Source: Mariaggregatimicrobium sp964498785 (GTDB lineage: Bacteria; Zhuqueibacterota; Zhuqueibacteria; Thermofontimicrobiales; Thiofontviventaceae). Taken from it: a DNA stretch of 64,000 nt. Below are positions 33,752 through 42,280 of the stretch, piece by piece; position 1 is the stretch's first letter; each line of letters starts with the position of its first letter. Both the position numbers and the translations under genes were made by a program. The notes below the pieces were generated by a model, which made no database searches, was not told the origin of the DNA, and saw only the letters and a program-made list of their open reading frames with translations. The stretch lies in contig CAZCJL010000001.1 of NCBI GenBank assembly GCA_964498785.1, positions 62,001 through 126,000 on the forward strand, written 5' to 3'.

Positions 33752-34885
33752 ATGAAAAAAGGTGTTACAATGATTTTAGCGGCAGCAATGTTGTTGCTGG
33801 GTACAACTTTTTTGTTTGCACAAATTGATTATTCATTAAATGACTGGGGGAGAATTCGGCTTTATGACGCAACCGATGCTCGTCAAATCGATCGGATCAG
33901 TCTTAATTTTGGCGTTGATAAAAATATTGTGCATCATTACAAAGATGTTGGTGGCATAGAGCCGGTATTGAGCCCGACTGAAATTACACCAACTGTCGCA
34001 GATGTGGAAAACGTACAGATTTTCAGTTACGATATCGGCGACGTTGCAATCGCGGTCAATGTGAAACAACATATTTATTTTTGGAATGATAAAAATTACC
34101 TGATTGCCAATATTCGGTTGATAAATAACACCGGGGAAGATGTCAATAGCTACGCCAGCATTGAAGTAATTCCGCAGGTGAATAATGCGTATGGCGACGA
34201 AACTCTGGATTATGACCAGACAAGCGAGATCGCAATTGCTTACAAAACAGATCATTACACTGGCGTTAAAATGCTGTCACATACTCCGGCGTCATTCCGG
34301 TCGCTTTATTATTCTGATTATTCCATGAATAGCGCATTCCCGGATTCTGTTCAATGGAATGAAATGGTGAATTCTGAAAATTCCGATTATCCGTTTGAAC
34401 CCGGCTCTGATGGCAGCGCGAACTTTCTGAACGCAGGTGAGACCATTATTGCCGCAGATGACAGCGTCGATATTTACGTGGCGATTGGTTACGCAACCAC
34501 ACTCGTTGGTTTACAGGCATTAATGGCAGATGCAGGGGGTGTCTATGATCAATTTCTGAAAACCACCGCAGTAGCTCATCAAGATGTGATTTCTTATGAA
34601 TTTCGGCTTGTCCAGAATTATCCGAATCCGTTTAATCCGAGCACAGTTATCCCGTTCTCTTTGAGTGAGCCGGCAGACGTAACATTGAAAATTTACAACA
34701 TTAAGGGACAGCTCATTCGTTCGTTAACATCCGGGAAAATGAATGCCGGCAATTATGAGTTAAAGTGGGATGCACGAGATGATTTCGGACAGAAAGTAGT
34801 GAGCGGACTTTACCTGTATCAGTTAAACGTTACATCGGAAAATATGAGCAAGAATATTGTTCGGAAAATGATTTTATCGAAATAG
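33752..34885 (+). CDS. Secreted protein with FlgD-like/type IX sorting tail
   Basis: A 377-residue protein with signal peptide (MKKGVTMILAAAMLLLGTT..FA). The middle 230 residues form a beta-rich region I do not recognise. The C-terminal 90 residues form the FlgD-like immunoglobulin fold seen in type IX secretion substrates of FCB bacteria: VQNYPNPFNPST, LKIYNIKGQLIRSL, NYELKWDARDDFG, SGLYLYQL, and a final KMILSK. Such tails direct export and anchoring where a type IX system exists. SD AAGGAGGTC is very strong, pointing to high expression. It opens a run of four envelope genes with a TonB receptor downstream. Confidence 0.75.
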   Translation: MKKGVTMILAAAMLLLGTTFLFAQIDYSLNDWGRIRLYDATDARQIDRISLNFGVDKNIVHHYKDVGGIEPVLSPTEITPTVADVENVQIFSYDIGDVAIAVNVKQHIYFWNDKNYLIANIRLINNTGEDVNSYASIEVIPQVNNAYGDETLDYDQTSEIAIAYKTDHYTGVKMLSHTPASFRSLYYSDYSMNSAFPDSVQWNEMVNSENSDYPFEPGSDGSANFLNAGETIIAADDSVDIYVAIGYATTLVGLQALMADAGGVYDQFLKTTAVAHQDVISYEFRLVQNYPNPFNPSTVIPFSLSEPADVTLKIYNIKGQLIRSLTSGKMNAGNYELKWDARDDFGQKVVSGLYLYQLNVTSENMSKNIVRKMILSK

Positions 34886-34896
34886 CTTTTCCTCAG

Positions 34897-34929
34897 CGGG
34901 CAGATCAAATTCTTATATTGATCTGCCCG
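34897..34929 (+). terminator. Intercistronic hairpin, possible attenuator
   Basis: Perfect 12-bp stem (CGGGCAGATCAA / TTGATCTGCCCG) with a 9-base loop, 12 bases after the stop of the secreted-protein gene. No T tract follows, so it is more likely an RNA-stabilising or partial-termination hairpin that sets the upstream secreted protein above the TonB receptor in level. Confidence 0.6.
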
Positions 34930-34996
34930 AGTTGAACCTCTAAGACTCTGCAAATATGCAGATTATTTTTTATTTAAATTTTAATGAGGAGGATCA

Positions 34997-37537
34997 ATGA
35001 GATTCAAAATTGTGAGTTTTACACTCCTTTTGTTTGTTCCGTATATAATATTTGCAGGAACCACCGGTAAAATTACTGGCCGAATAGTAGACGGACAAAA
35101 TGGAGAACCGTTGGTCGGTTGCAATGTTTTTGTAGAAGGAATGCAATTGGGCGCGAGTACAGATTTGGAAGGATATTATTTTATCTTAAATGTACCACCC
35201 GGAACTTATAATCTCACCGCCCATTATATTGGCTACCAAAAAGTCACGAAAACAAAGGTTTTTGTACGTGTCGATCATACCACGCAAATCAATTTTCAAT
35301 TAGATGAACAGGTTATTGAACTTGGCGGAGCGGTTGTTGTTCAGGCAGAACGCCCGGAAGTGGAACGGGATGTGACCTCCACCGTTGTAAATGTGAGCAG
35401 TGACGAAATTGATGCACTACCGGTGAATACCGTGTCGGAAGTACTGCAATTGCAAGCCGGTGTTGTCAATCGTGGCGGCTTGCATATACGAGGCGGTCGA
35501 AGTGGCGAATTGGCATACCTGATCGACGGACACCGGGTGGATGACCCGTTATTCGGGGGCGCAGCAGCAGATATCAACAATGAAGCGATTCAACAGATGG
35601 AATTGATTACCGGAACATTTAATGCGGAATATGGAAATGCAATGTCCGGTGTCGTGAATATCGTGACAAAAGAGAATTTATCCCGCTTAAAAGGTCGAAT
35701 CCGCGCAAAAGCAACTAAACTGGGTATCAATGAAAAAAGTGACAATCTGAATGAACGATATGTTGAGGGAAATTTAAGCGGACCATTTTGGCGCGATAGT
35801 CCTGTTGGATTTTTGCTGTCCGGTAAACTAATCCGCGGGGATAATTATTACGAATCCGGCACTCTTGTTACCGATAGTCTGGGAACAAGACCCTCCGGAA
35901 ATTTTTCCGGCGAACCGTTTGGTTACGACAATTCAAATTCATTTTTTGGCAAACTATTTTTTAAACCATTTGCCGGCGCAAAGTTATCCCTTTCTTTCAA
36001 TTATAATGATCGGGAATGGCAGAATTATGTGCATTCATATAAATACATTCCGGATAGCGCTTATGTTCGCAATAGCGAGAGTAAATTATTTGCATTGAAT
36101 TTCACGCATGCGCCGAGTTCAAAAATGTTTTACGAAATCCGGCTTTCTCAATTAGAATATAACTATCTGAGAAATTACGGCGGATATCATTTCAAAGAAT
36201 ATTCAACCGGAATATCCCAACGATATAACGGCGAATTTCGTCTTTCGGCAGGAAATGAGGAATATATTGATCAGAATGTAAAAACGTTCACCGGTAAAAT
36301 CGATGTCAGCTACCAATACAATCGCTTTCATCTGTTAAAATCCGGTTTTGAACTGAAGCTTCATGATCTGGATTATTTCTGGATTTACGGCCCCAAACGA
36401 CTGGCGAGTAATCAATACATAAATGATTTTCAAAAATATCCGTATGAAGGCGCAGTTTATCTTCAAGACAAAATTGAATTTGATCATATCGTTTTGAACG
36501 CAGGGTTACGTTATGATTTGTATCATCCGAAAGTTACGTTTGTCGCTGATCCGAATAACAGGGATGAGTCAATTACTGATGCAAGTATAAAAAGCAAATT
36601 AAGTCCGCGGTTGGGAATTGCCTACCCGCTAACGGAAAAGACAGTATTTCATTTTGCGTACGGACATTTCTTTCAGCGCCCCCAATTTGATGTGCTTTAT
36701 GAAGACTTAAGCCGCAACATGGACGTTAACAAACCACTGATCGGAAATCCGAATTTAGACCCTGAAAGTACCGTCAGCTATGAGTTGGGCGTCAACACGA
36801 CAGTGACTTCGAACATCACATTGCAGACAACTGTGTTTAGCCGTAAGATCAAGGAATTAATTGGCGTTGCCTGGCAGTTTAAAGTTCCCGGTGTGCCGCT
36901 GCAATACGCGTATTATACCAACGAAGATTTTGCTTATGTTAAGGGATTTGAAGTTAGTTTTAAATGGCGCATGAGAAATATTGCCGCCAGGGCAAATTAT
37001 ACCTTTCAAATTGCCGAAGGAAGCAGTTCATCACAGCAGGAGCGTTTTACAGGAGCGTATGACGTTAAAGGACGACAATCGCTGCAATTCTACCCGTTAT
37101 CATTCGATCAACGTCATAAAGTAAATGCAAATGTGACGATAAATTTTGAAGAAGGCGAAGCGCCATTCGGATTTGCTCCCAAAGTTTTTCAAAACTCGTA
37201 TATGAGCATGATCTTTCAATATGGCGGGGGATTGCCTTTTACCTATAATCCAACGCGAAAACGATATGAACCAGATTTGAATAATTCACGAATGCCGGCG
37301 ACGTATAACGTTGATCTCGAACTCGAAAAGCGCTTCTATTTCGACGCCTTTTATATGGGTGTATTTTGCCAGATTTACAATGCGCTGGATCGTAAAAATG
37401 TAGGCTATGTTTACACTGGTTCAGGTAAACCAAACGATTTCGGCCCGTTGGAACCTGCTTCTGTGGAGTATATGACAGACCCGACAAATTATTTTGCGCC
37501 GCGCACGATTTATTTAGGTATTAGTCTCGGATTATAA
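34997..37537 (+). CDS. TonB-dependent receptor with carboxypeptidase-regulatory-like domain
   Basis: An 846-residue outer membrane receptor. Signal peptide (to about residue 20), a carboxypeptidase-regulatory-like beta sandwich (about 22-110; KITGRIVDGQNGEPLVGCNV and GYYFILNVPPGTY), a plug domain (about 125-230; LQLQAGVV, LHIRGGRSGELAYLIDG, AEYGNAMSGVVNIVT), then a beta barrel ending in IYLGISLGL with a terminal hydrophobic residue. It imports a bulky ligand using TonB energy. The ligand is unknown; context with peptidases and a second secreted protein suggests peptides. Genes 37555 and 39463 follow with 17- and 12-base gaps, forming one operon. Confidence 0.92.
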   Translation: MRFKIVSFTLLLFVPYIIFAGTTGKITGRIVDGQNGEPLVGCNVFVEGMQLGASTDLEGYYFILNVPPGTYNLTAHYIGYQKVTKTKVFVRVDHTTQINFQLDEQVIELGGAVVVQAERPEVERDVTSTVVNVSSDEIDALPVNTVSEVLQLQAGVVNRGGLHIRGGRSGELAYLIDGHRVDDPLFGGAAADINNEAIQQMELITGTFNAEYGNAMSGVVNIVTKENLSRLKGRIRAKATKLGINEKSDNLNERYVEGNLSGPFWRDSPVGFLLSGKLIRGDNYYESGTLVTDSLGTRPSGNFSGEPFGYDNSNSFFGKLFFKPFAGAKLSLSFNYNDREWQNYVHSYKYIPDSAYVRNSESKLFALNFTHAPSSKMFYEIRLSQLEYNYLRNYGGYHFKEYSTGISQRYNGEFRLSAGNEEYIDQNVKTFTGKIDVSYQYNRFHLLKSGFELKLHDLDYFWIYGPKRLASNQYINDFQKYPYEGAVYLQDKIEFDHIVLNAGLRYDLYHPKVTFVADPNNRDESITDASIKSKLSPRLGIAYPLTEKTVFHFAYGHFFQRPQFDVLYEDLSRNMDVNKPLIGNPNLDPESTVSYELGVNTTVTSNITLQTTVFSRKIKELIGVAWQFKVPGVPLQYAYYTNEDFAYVKGFEVSFKWRMRNIAARANYTFQIAEGSSSSQQERFTGAYDVKGRQSLQFYPLSFDQRHKVNANVTINFEEGEAPFGFAPKVFQNSYMSMIFQYGGGLPFTYNPTRKRYEPDLNNSRMPATYNVDLELEKRFYFDAFYMGVFCQIYNALDRKNVGYVYTGSGKPNDFGPLEPASVEYMTDPTNYFAPRTIYLGISLGL

Positions 37538-37554
37538 TAAAGGAGTTTTTTAAT

Positions 37555-39450
37555 ATGAAATTTCATATTAAAGTAATTATCGGGCTAACGTTGTGGTTGT
37601 TTGTTGCCGGAACTTTTACAGCACTGGCTTCTGATACGCCCACCCGACAACGGGAAACGGAAAGCATGATGTTAGCCAAAAAAATGGATATTTCGGATCG
37701 GGCTTATAACGTCATTGATGTCAATAAACTCGGTCAATATGTTTCGAATATCGGACAGTTTTATTCTTCCTGGAATGAATTGGCGCCAACCGCGGATTGG
37801 CCGCTCGGCGCCGGACATGAACAAATGTATCGTATGAATGTTTATGTGGGTGTGCCTGAAAATGTTGTACAAACAAGAACTTATGGAACAAAAGAATGGG
37901 ACCCGGTGGCTGGTTACCATAATCCGGATATCGGATTTTTAGCTGTCAGCAATGATAGCACTACCTGGCCACTCAATGAAAACAATCAACCATACTGGCC
38001 GGTTCGCAATTCGAACGGAGAGCCGATTATCCGTTCGCACCAGGATTCTTATGGCGTTTACAGGGATTGGACGAATTATCTGGCAACCCAGGATCCGAAT
38101 AAGCGGTTAAATATAACTGTTCACCAAAGCAGTTACGCCTGGAATACCGCACTGGATGAAGATTATGTCATCTTTAAATTTGATCTGGTGAATGATACAA
38201 CAGTTGCCCGAGACAGTGTCTACTTTTGTCTGTACTGTGATTTTGATATTGGCGGATTTGAATCAGCGAATGAATGGACAAATGATAAATTAGCGCTCGA
38301 TCTCGACCGGGAATTCTTTTATTTTTATGACGCCGATGGCTGGAGCGACCAGTGGAATGGACCGACCTGGAATTTAGGCCTGGTTTTCCTGGAGACGCCA
38401 GAGGTGGATGGCGTGCGACCGGGATTGACAGATTGGCATTATACCGATAACTGGAGCGAACCCCGAAATATTAATGACGATGTTGAGCAATACTGGCTGA
38501 TGAGCAGTGATCCCCGGTTGAAGGCAGATATATTCAACTGGCCCAATTTATTTCACGGCAATGACATTCATTATGATGACCCATCATTGATACCTGATGA
38601 GGGCGATACGTTAATTGTCTTTGCTTCAAGCGGTCCGTATTACATGGAACCGGGAGAAACGCTTCGGATTGTTACTGCTCTGGTTGCGGGGCAGGATCAT
38701 GATGATATCAGCCAAAATGTCGACCGTATCTGGGAGGTCTACAATAACGGTTATCAGGTAAAATCTGTGCCCGCACCAAAAGTAACCGGCGTCGCTGGCG
38801 ATATGCAGACAACCTTGCGCTGGGATAATCGAATCGATCTGGAGTATATTGATCCGAATACCGGTACGAATACGCTCAAGGTGTACCGCATTTACAAAAC
38901 AGAAGATCCCAATCGGTTGACATGGAATTTATACGATTCAGTGACTGTGAAATATGATGAAAACAGCGCTTATAGAACAGACGCGTACGAGTATATCGAT
39001 AATGAGGTGATCAATGGATTTTATTACAGTTATTCGGTTACCCCAGTTGATAGCAGTGGCGACGAGTCGGGAAAAGCGTTGTTGGCAGAAAATCGTAACA
39101 CCGTGGAACTGAGACCGGGATCTGATGCACTGCAAACGACAAAAGAAATTCGAGTCGTGCCAAATCCGTACGTGATTTCGACGAATTGGGAACGTGAGCG
39201 GCTGGGCAATATTTCAGATGGCGAACCCATTCGGGAACTGGCATTCACAAATTTACCCGCCGAATGCACGATCAATATCTTTACTATCGATGGTGATTTG
39301 GTAAAGGTGCTGGAACATCACGGCACAGGAGGAACAGCGTATTGGGATGTTCGATCGGATTTCAACCAGATGGTTGCTACCGGAGTTTATTTTTATCATG
39401 TTAAATCGAACTTCGGAGAAAAAGTCGGTAAGTTTGCCATTATTCGATAA
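37555..39450 (+). CDS. Large secreted protein with fibronectin-III-like region and FlgD-like tail
   Basis: A 631-residue protein with signal peptide (VIIGLTLWLFVAGTFTALAS). The N-terminal 370 residues are Trp/Asp/Asn-rich with no recognised fold. About 400-510 resembles a fibronectin type III module (KVTGVAGDMQTTLRWDNRID ... YYSYSVTPVDSSGDESG). The C-terminus has the VVPNPYVIS turn and FlgD-like strands (INIFTIDGDLVKVL, AYWDVRSDFNQMVATGVYFYHVKS). The layout is common beside TonB receptor and PorV-like genes in Calditrichota/KSB1-type genomes and may be a surface partner of the receptor; that is inference from gene order. Confidence 0.7.
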   Translation: MKFHIKVIIGLTLWLFVAGTFTALASDTPTRQRETESMMLAKKMDISDRAYNVIDVNKLGQYVSNIGQFYSSWNELAPTADWPLGAGHEQMYRMNVYVGVPENVVQTRTYGTKEWDPVAGYHNPDIGFLAVSNDSTTWPLNENNQPYWPVRNSNGEPIIRSHQDSYGVYRDWTNYLATQDPNKRLNITVHQSSYAWNTALDEDYVIFKFDLVNDTTVARDSVYFCLYCDFDIGGFESANEWTNDKLALDLDREFFYFYDADGWSDQWNGPTWNLGLVFLETPEVDGVRPGLTDWHYTDNWSEPRNINDDVEQYWLMSSDPRLKADIFNWPNLFHGNDIHYDDPSLIPDEGDTLIVFASSGPYYMEPGETLRIVTALVAGQDHDDISQNVDRIWEVYNNGYQVKSVPAPKVTGVAGDMQTTLRWDNRIDLEYIDPNTGTNTLKVYRIYKTEDPNRLTWNLYDSVTVKYDENSAYRTDAYEYIDNEVINGFYYSYSVTPVDSSGDESGKALLAENRNTVELRPGSDALQTTKEIRVVPNPYVISTNWERERLGNISDGEPIRELAFTNLPAECTINIFTIDGDLVKVLEHHGTGGTAYWDVRSDFNQMVATGVYFYHVKSNFGEKVGKFAIIR

Positions 39451-39462
39451 GGAGTATAATCC

Positions 39463-40470
39463 ATGAGATACAAGTTCTTAACGTTAATAGTCATAATGAT
39501 TTTTATTGCATATATTCCGCTGAATGCATCAGATTTTAAGAATACCGGGCATTCCGGAGCGAATTTTTTACAGATCCCCATTGAACCAGTGGGCGCGGCG
39601 CTGGGAAATTCCTATGTCGCAATGGCAAAAGGAGTGGATGGCCTTTACTGGAATCCGGGGGCAATCACGTATCTTAAAGGTACGGAAATGTTGATTTCTA
39701 CTGTCGACTGGATTCTGGATACACAGATTTCCCATTTGGGCCTGGTTCATAACTTTGGTGAAATAGGATCATTTGGTGTTGCTATTACTGCGCTGACAAT
39801 GGATGAAATGGAAATCACCACGCCATATCAACCGGACGGAACAGGGGAGATGTTTGGCGCCGGCGATTATGCGTTTGGAATAACGTATGCTCGGCAGTTG
39901 ACGGATCGCTTTTCATTCGGAGCTACAGTCAAGTATGTCTATGAATATATTTGGGAAGCAAGTTCCTCTGCTGTTGCATTTGATTTCGGATCCGTGTTTA
40001 GAACCGGTTTTTACAATGTGAGAATCGGGATGAATATTTCTAATTTTGGTGCAAATTTGAAAATGAGCGGTGATCCCATTGATCAAAAATTAGCAGAAGA
40101 AAGGGCACTGAAGGAAGAGAATAACCCCCGTGTCGATCGATTGTCCGAAGAGTACACATTGCCGCAGGTATTTAATGTCGGCGTCGCCTTTGATCCGTAT
40201 ATCAATGAAATTCACAGGATTACGGTTACGTCCGCTGCCAATGATCCGAATGATAATCAGTCTCGCATGAGTTTCGGAACAGAGTACGCGTTTCAGGAAA
40301 TGTTTATGGTGCGTGCGGGCTATAAAATTGGTTATGATGAACAACGTTTCAGCGTGGGGCTGGGATCGAATCTAACGTTCGGTACCTTCAATGCCCGTCT
40401 CGACTACGGATATTCCGAGTTCGGAATATTGGGCGATATTCATTATTTTAGTTTTAAAATCGGATTCTAA
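39463..40470 (+). CDS. PorV/PorQ-family outer membrane protein
   Basis: A 335-residue predicted beta-barrel with signal peptide. Family hallmarks are GANFLQIPIEPVGAALGNSYVA, DGLYWNPGAI and the repeated Gly-rich strands to a C-terminal YFSFKIGF. In Bacteroidetes PorV shuttles type IX substrates from the translocon to the attachment complex; the family is wider than that role. Encoded directly after two proteins with FlgD-like tails, so assistance in their surface delivery is plausible. Terminator 24 bases downstream. Confidence 0.85.
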   Translation: MRYKFLTLIVIMIFIAYIPLNASDFKNTGHSGANFLQIPIEPVGAALGNSYVAMAKGVDGLYWNPGAITYLKGTEMLISTVDWILDTQISHLGLVHNFGEIGSFGVAITALTMDEMEITTPYQPDGTGEMFGAGDYAFGITYARQLTDRFSFGATVKYVYEYIWEASSSAVAFDFGSVFRTGFYNVRIGMNISNFGANLKMSGDPIDQKLAEERALKEENNPRVDRLSEEYTLPQVFNVGVAFDPYINEIHRITVTSAANDPNDNQSRMSFGTEYAFQEMFMVRAGYKIGYDEQRFSVGLGSNLTFGTFNARLDYGYSEFGILGDIHYFSFKIGF

Positions 40471-40494
40471 ATTCGCAGATAATGAGAAGATACT

Positions 40495-40540
40495 AAAAGC
40501 AGGTGATGCCATGAAATTTCCGGCACCCTGCTTTTATTTT
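40495..40540 (+). terminator. Rho-independent terminator after the receptor operon
   Basis: AAAAGCAGG pairs with CCTGCTTTT and an inner GCC/GGC extends the stem, followed by ATTTT. It separates the PorV-like gene from the antiporter gene. Confidence 0.75.
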
Positions 40541-40555
40541 CTAACCTGAAAGTTG

Positions 40556-42139
40556 ATGAGCAATGAAGTATACGGAAATCGCGAAGAATTCCCTACGCCA
40601 AAGAGACGACGCACCTCCGGTTTGAATAGGGAACGGTTTCGCCAACTGCAAAACCAGGGGATGTTAGAACGCGGTTATGGTTTACATTCCCCTGATATAA
40701 CTGGATTATTCAAACAAGCGTTAAAAGGATTTCAAATGCAGGATCGCAAACAACCATCGTTATGGATCAGTCTGATTCCACTGTTGACAATGGCGTTATT
40801 TTTAGGTGTCGGATATGGTTTATTCAAAATTCGCGCTGAAGTATTGCTGGTACTTTCGGCAACTGTTGCCGGTGTCCTGGCAAAATCATTGGGTTATAGC
40901 TGGAAAGAGTTGGAGCAGGGGATTGTTGAATCTGTAAAGCAGGCAATGCCGGCAATGTTAATCGTTATCTGCGTTGGTTTGATGATCGGCTCGTGGATTG
41001 CCAGCGGTACGATTCCGATGCTCGTCTATTACGGCTTAAAAATTGTCTCACCAGGATACTTTCTGGTCACGGCCTCTCTGGTGTGCAGCGCAGTGTCGCT
41101 CTTCACCGGTACGTCATGGGGGACGGTTGGCACTGTCGGTATTGCTTTTATGGGAATTGCCCAGGGGTTGGGAATACCTGCCGGACCGGCTGCCGGATCA
41201 ATCGTCGCTGGTGCTTATTTTGGAGATAAATTATCCCCATTTTCTGATACCACCAATCTCGCACCAATTGCTGCGAAAAGTAATTTATTTGATCACATCC
41301 GCCACTTGCTATGGACAACCACTCCGGCGTGGTTCATCGGAATGATTTTTTATTTCGTTATCGGATTGAAATTTCAGGGACAATCCCTGCCACAGCAACA
41401 AATGGATTTGATTACAACAACGCTGCGGCAAAATTTTAATTTTCACATTCTGTTACTCGTTCCGCCGGTAATCGTTCTCTATTTTGCATTTAAAAAATTA
41501 CCAACCATTCCCGGTATGATTACCGCATCTTTGACTGCATCAGTGCTGGCAATTATTTTTCAAACCGGCTCGTTTGTAACTGTGTTCAATTCAATGGCGA
41601 TTGGCTATTCTGCACACACCGGCGTGGAAAGCATTGACAATCTCCTTTCCCGCGGCGGAATGATGAGCATGATGGGCGTGACGTTGATTGCATTTTGCGC
41701 GTTTGCTTTTGCCGGAATTGTGCAAAAAGCGGGAATGCTGCACGTTATTTTGGAGCGACTGTTGAAAGTGGTCAAAAGCACCGGATCTCTTGTCGCCAGC
41801 GCTGCGGGCAGTAGTGTGGTTGTCGCGTTCATTACCGGAAGCTCATTCCTGTCCATTTTAATCCCCGGCGAATTGTTTGCACCTGCATTCAAACAGCGGA
41901 AACTGGCAGCGAAAAATCTGTCCCGGACCACTGAGGATTCCGGCACCGTGTTCGTGCCGCTGGTTCCGTGGAGCATGGCAGGCGTGTACATGGCAGGAAC
42001 CCTCGGCGTTCCCACGGTGAAATATGCGCCGTGGGCGTTTATGTGTTATTTGGGCATCGTGTTCGCGCTTATTTATGGCTACAGCGGATTTGCCATCGCT
42101 CCCAAAATCCGAAATGATGAAACACAGCCGGGGAGTTGA
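40556..42139 (+). CDS. Na+/H+ antiporter, NhaC family
   Basis: A membrane antiporter with about 11-12 helices. NhaC-type segments include SLIPLLTMALFLGVGYGLF, TGTSWGTVGTVGIAFMGIA, AGAYFGDKLSPFSDTTNLA and a late EDSGTVFVPLVPWSMAG. The family exchanges Na+ for H+ and some members may carry organic anions. Two starts compete: ATG 40556 gives 527 residues with a hydrophilic, Arg-rich 60-residue leader, whereas ATG 40736 has a good AAGGA SD and gives the usual family length. The leader frame has no stop, which favours 40556 slightly. It lies within the peptide-uptake-like region. Confidence 0.85.
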   Translation: MSNEVYGNREEFPTPKRRRTSGLNRERFRQLQNQGMLERGYGLHSPDITGLFKQALKGFQMQDRKQPSLWISLIPLLTMALFLGVGYGLFKIRAEVLLVLSATVAGVLAKSLGYSWKELEQGIVESVKQAMPAMLIVICVGLMIGSWIASGTIPMLVYYGLKIVSPGYFLVTASLVCSAVSLFTGTSWGTVGTVGIAFMGIAQGLGIPAGPAAGSIVAGAYFGDKLSPFSDTTNLAPIAAKSNLFDHIRHLLWTTTPAWFIGMIFYFVIGLKFQGQSLPQQQMDLITTTLRQNFNFHILLLVPPVIVLYFAFKKLPTIPGMITASLTASVLAIIFQTGSFVTVFNSMAIGYSAHTGVESIDNLLSRGGMMSMMGVTLIAFCAFAFAGIVQKAGMLHVILERLLKVVKSTGSLVASAAGSSVVVAFITGSSFLSILIPGELFAPAFKQRKLAAKNLSRTTEDSGTVFVPLVPWSMAGVYMAGTLGVPTVKYAPWAFMCYLGIVFALIYGYSGFAIAPKIRNDETQPGS

Positions 42140-42280
42140 TATTTTGTTTTTCTACCTTAGTAGAAACGGACTCCTCACGAAATTAACTTTATTCCCTTAT
42201 TCATGTTTAATAAGGGAATGCATTCTTTAGAAACTTTTTTAAAATTATATCTCAAAAAAATAATTGTACTGGAAATTAGA

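Noticed and set aside
42203..42280. Upstream start for the second S51 enzyme
   Set aside because: It would place 26 extra residues before an otherwise perfect N-terminal signal peptide.
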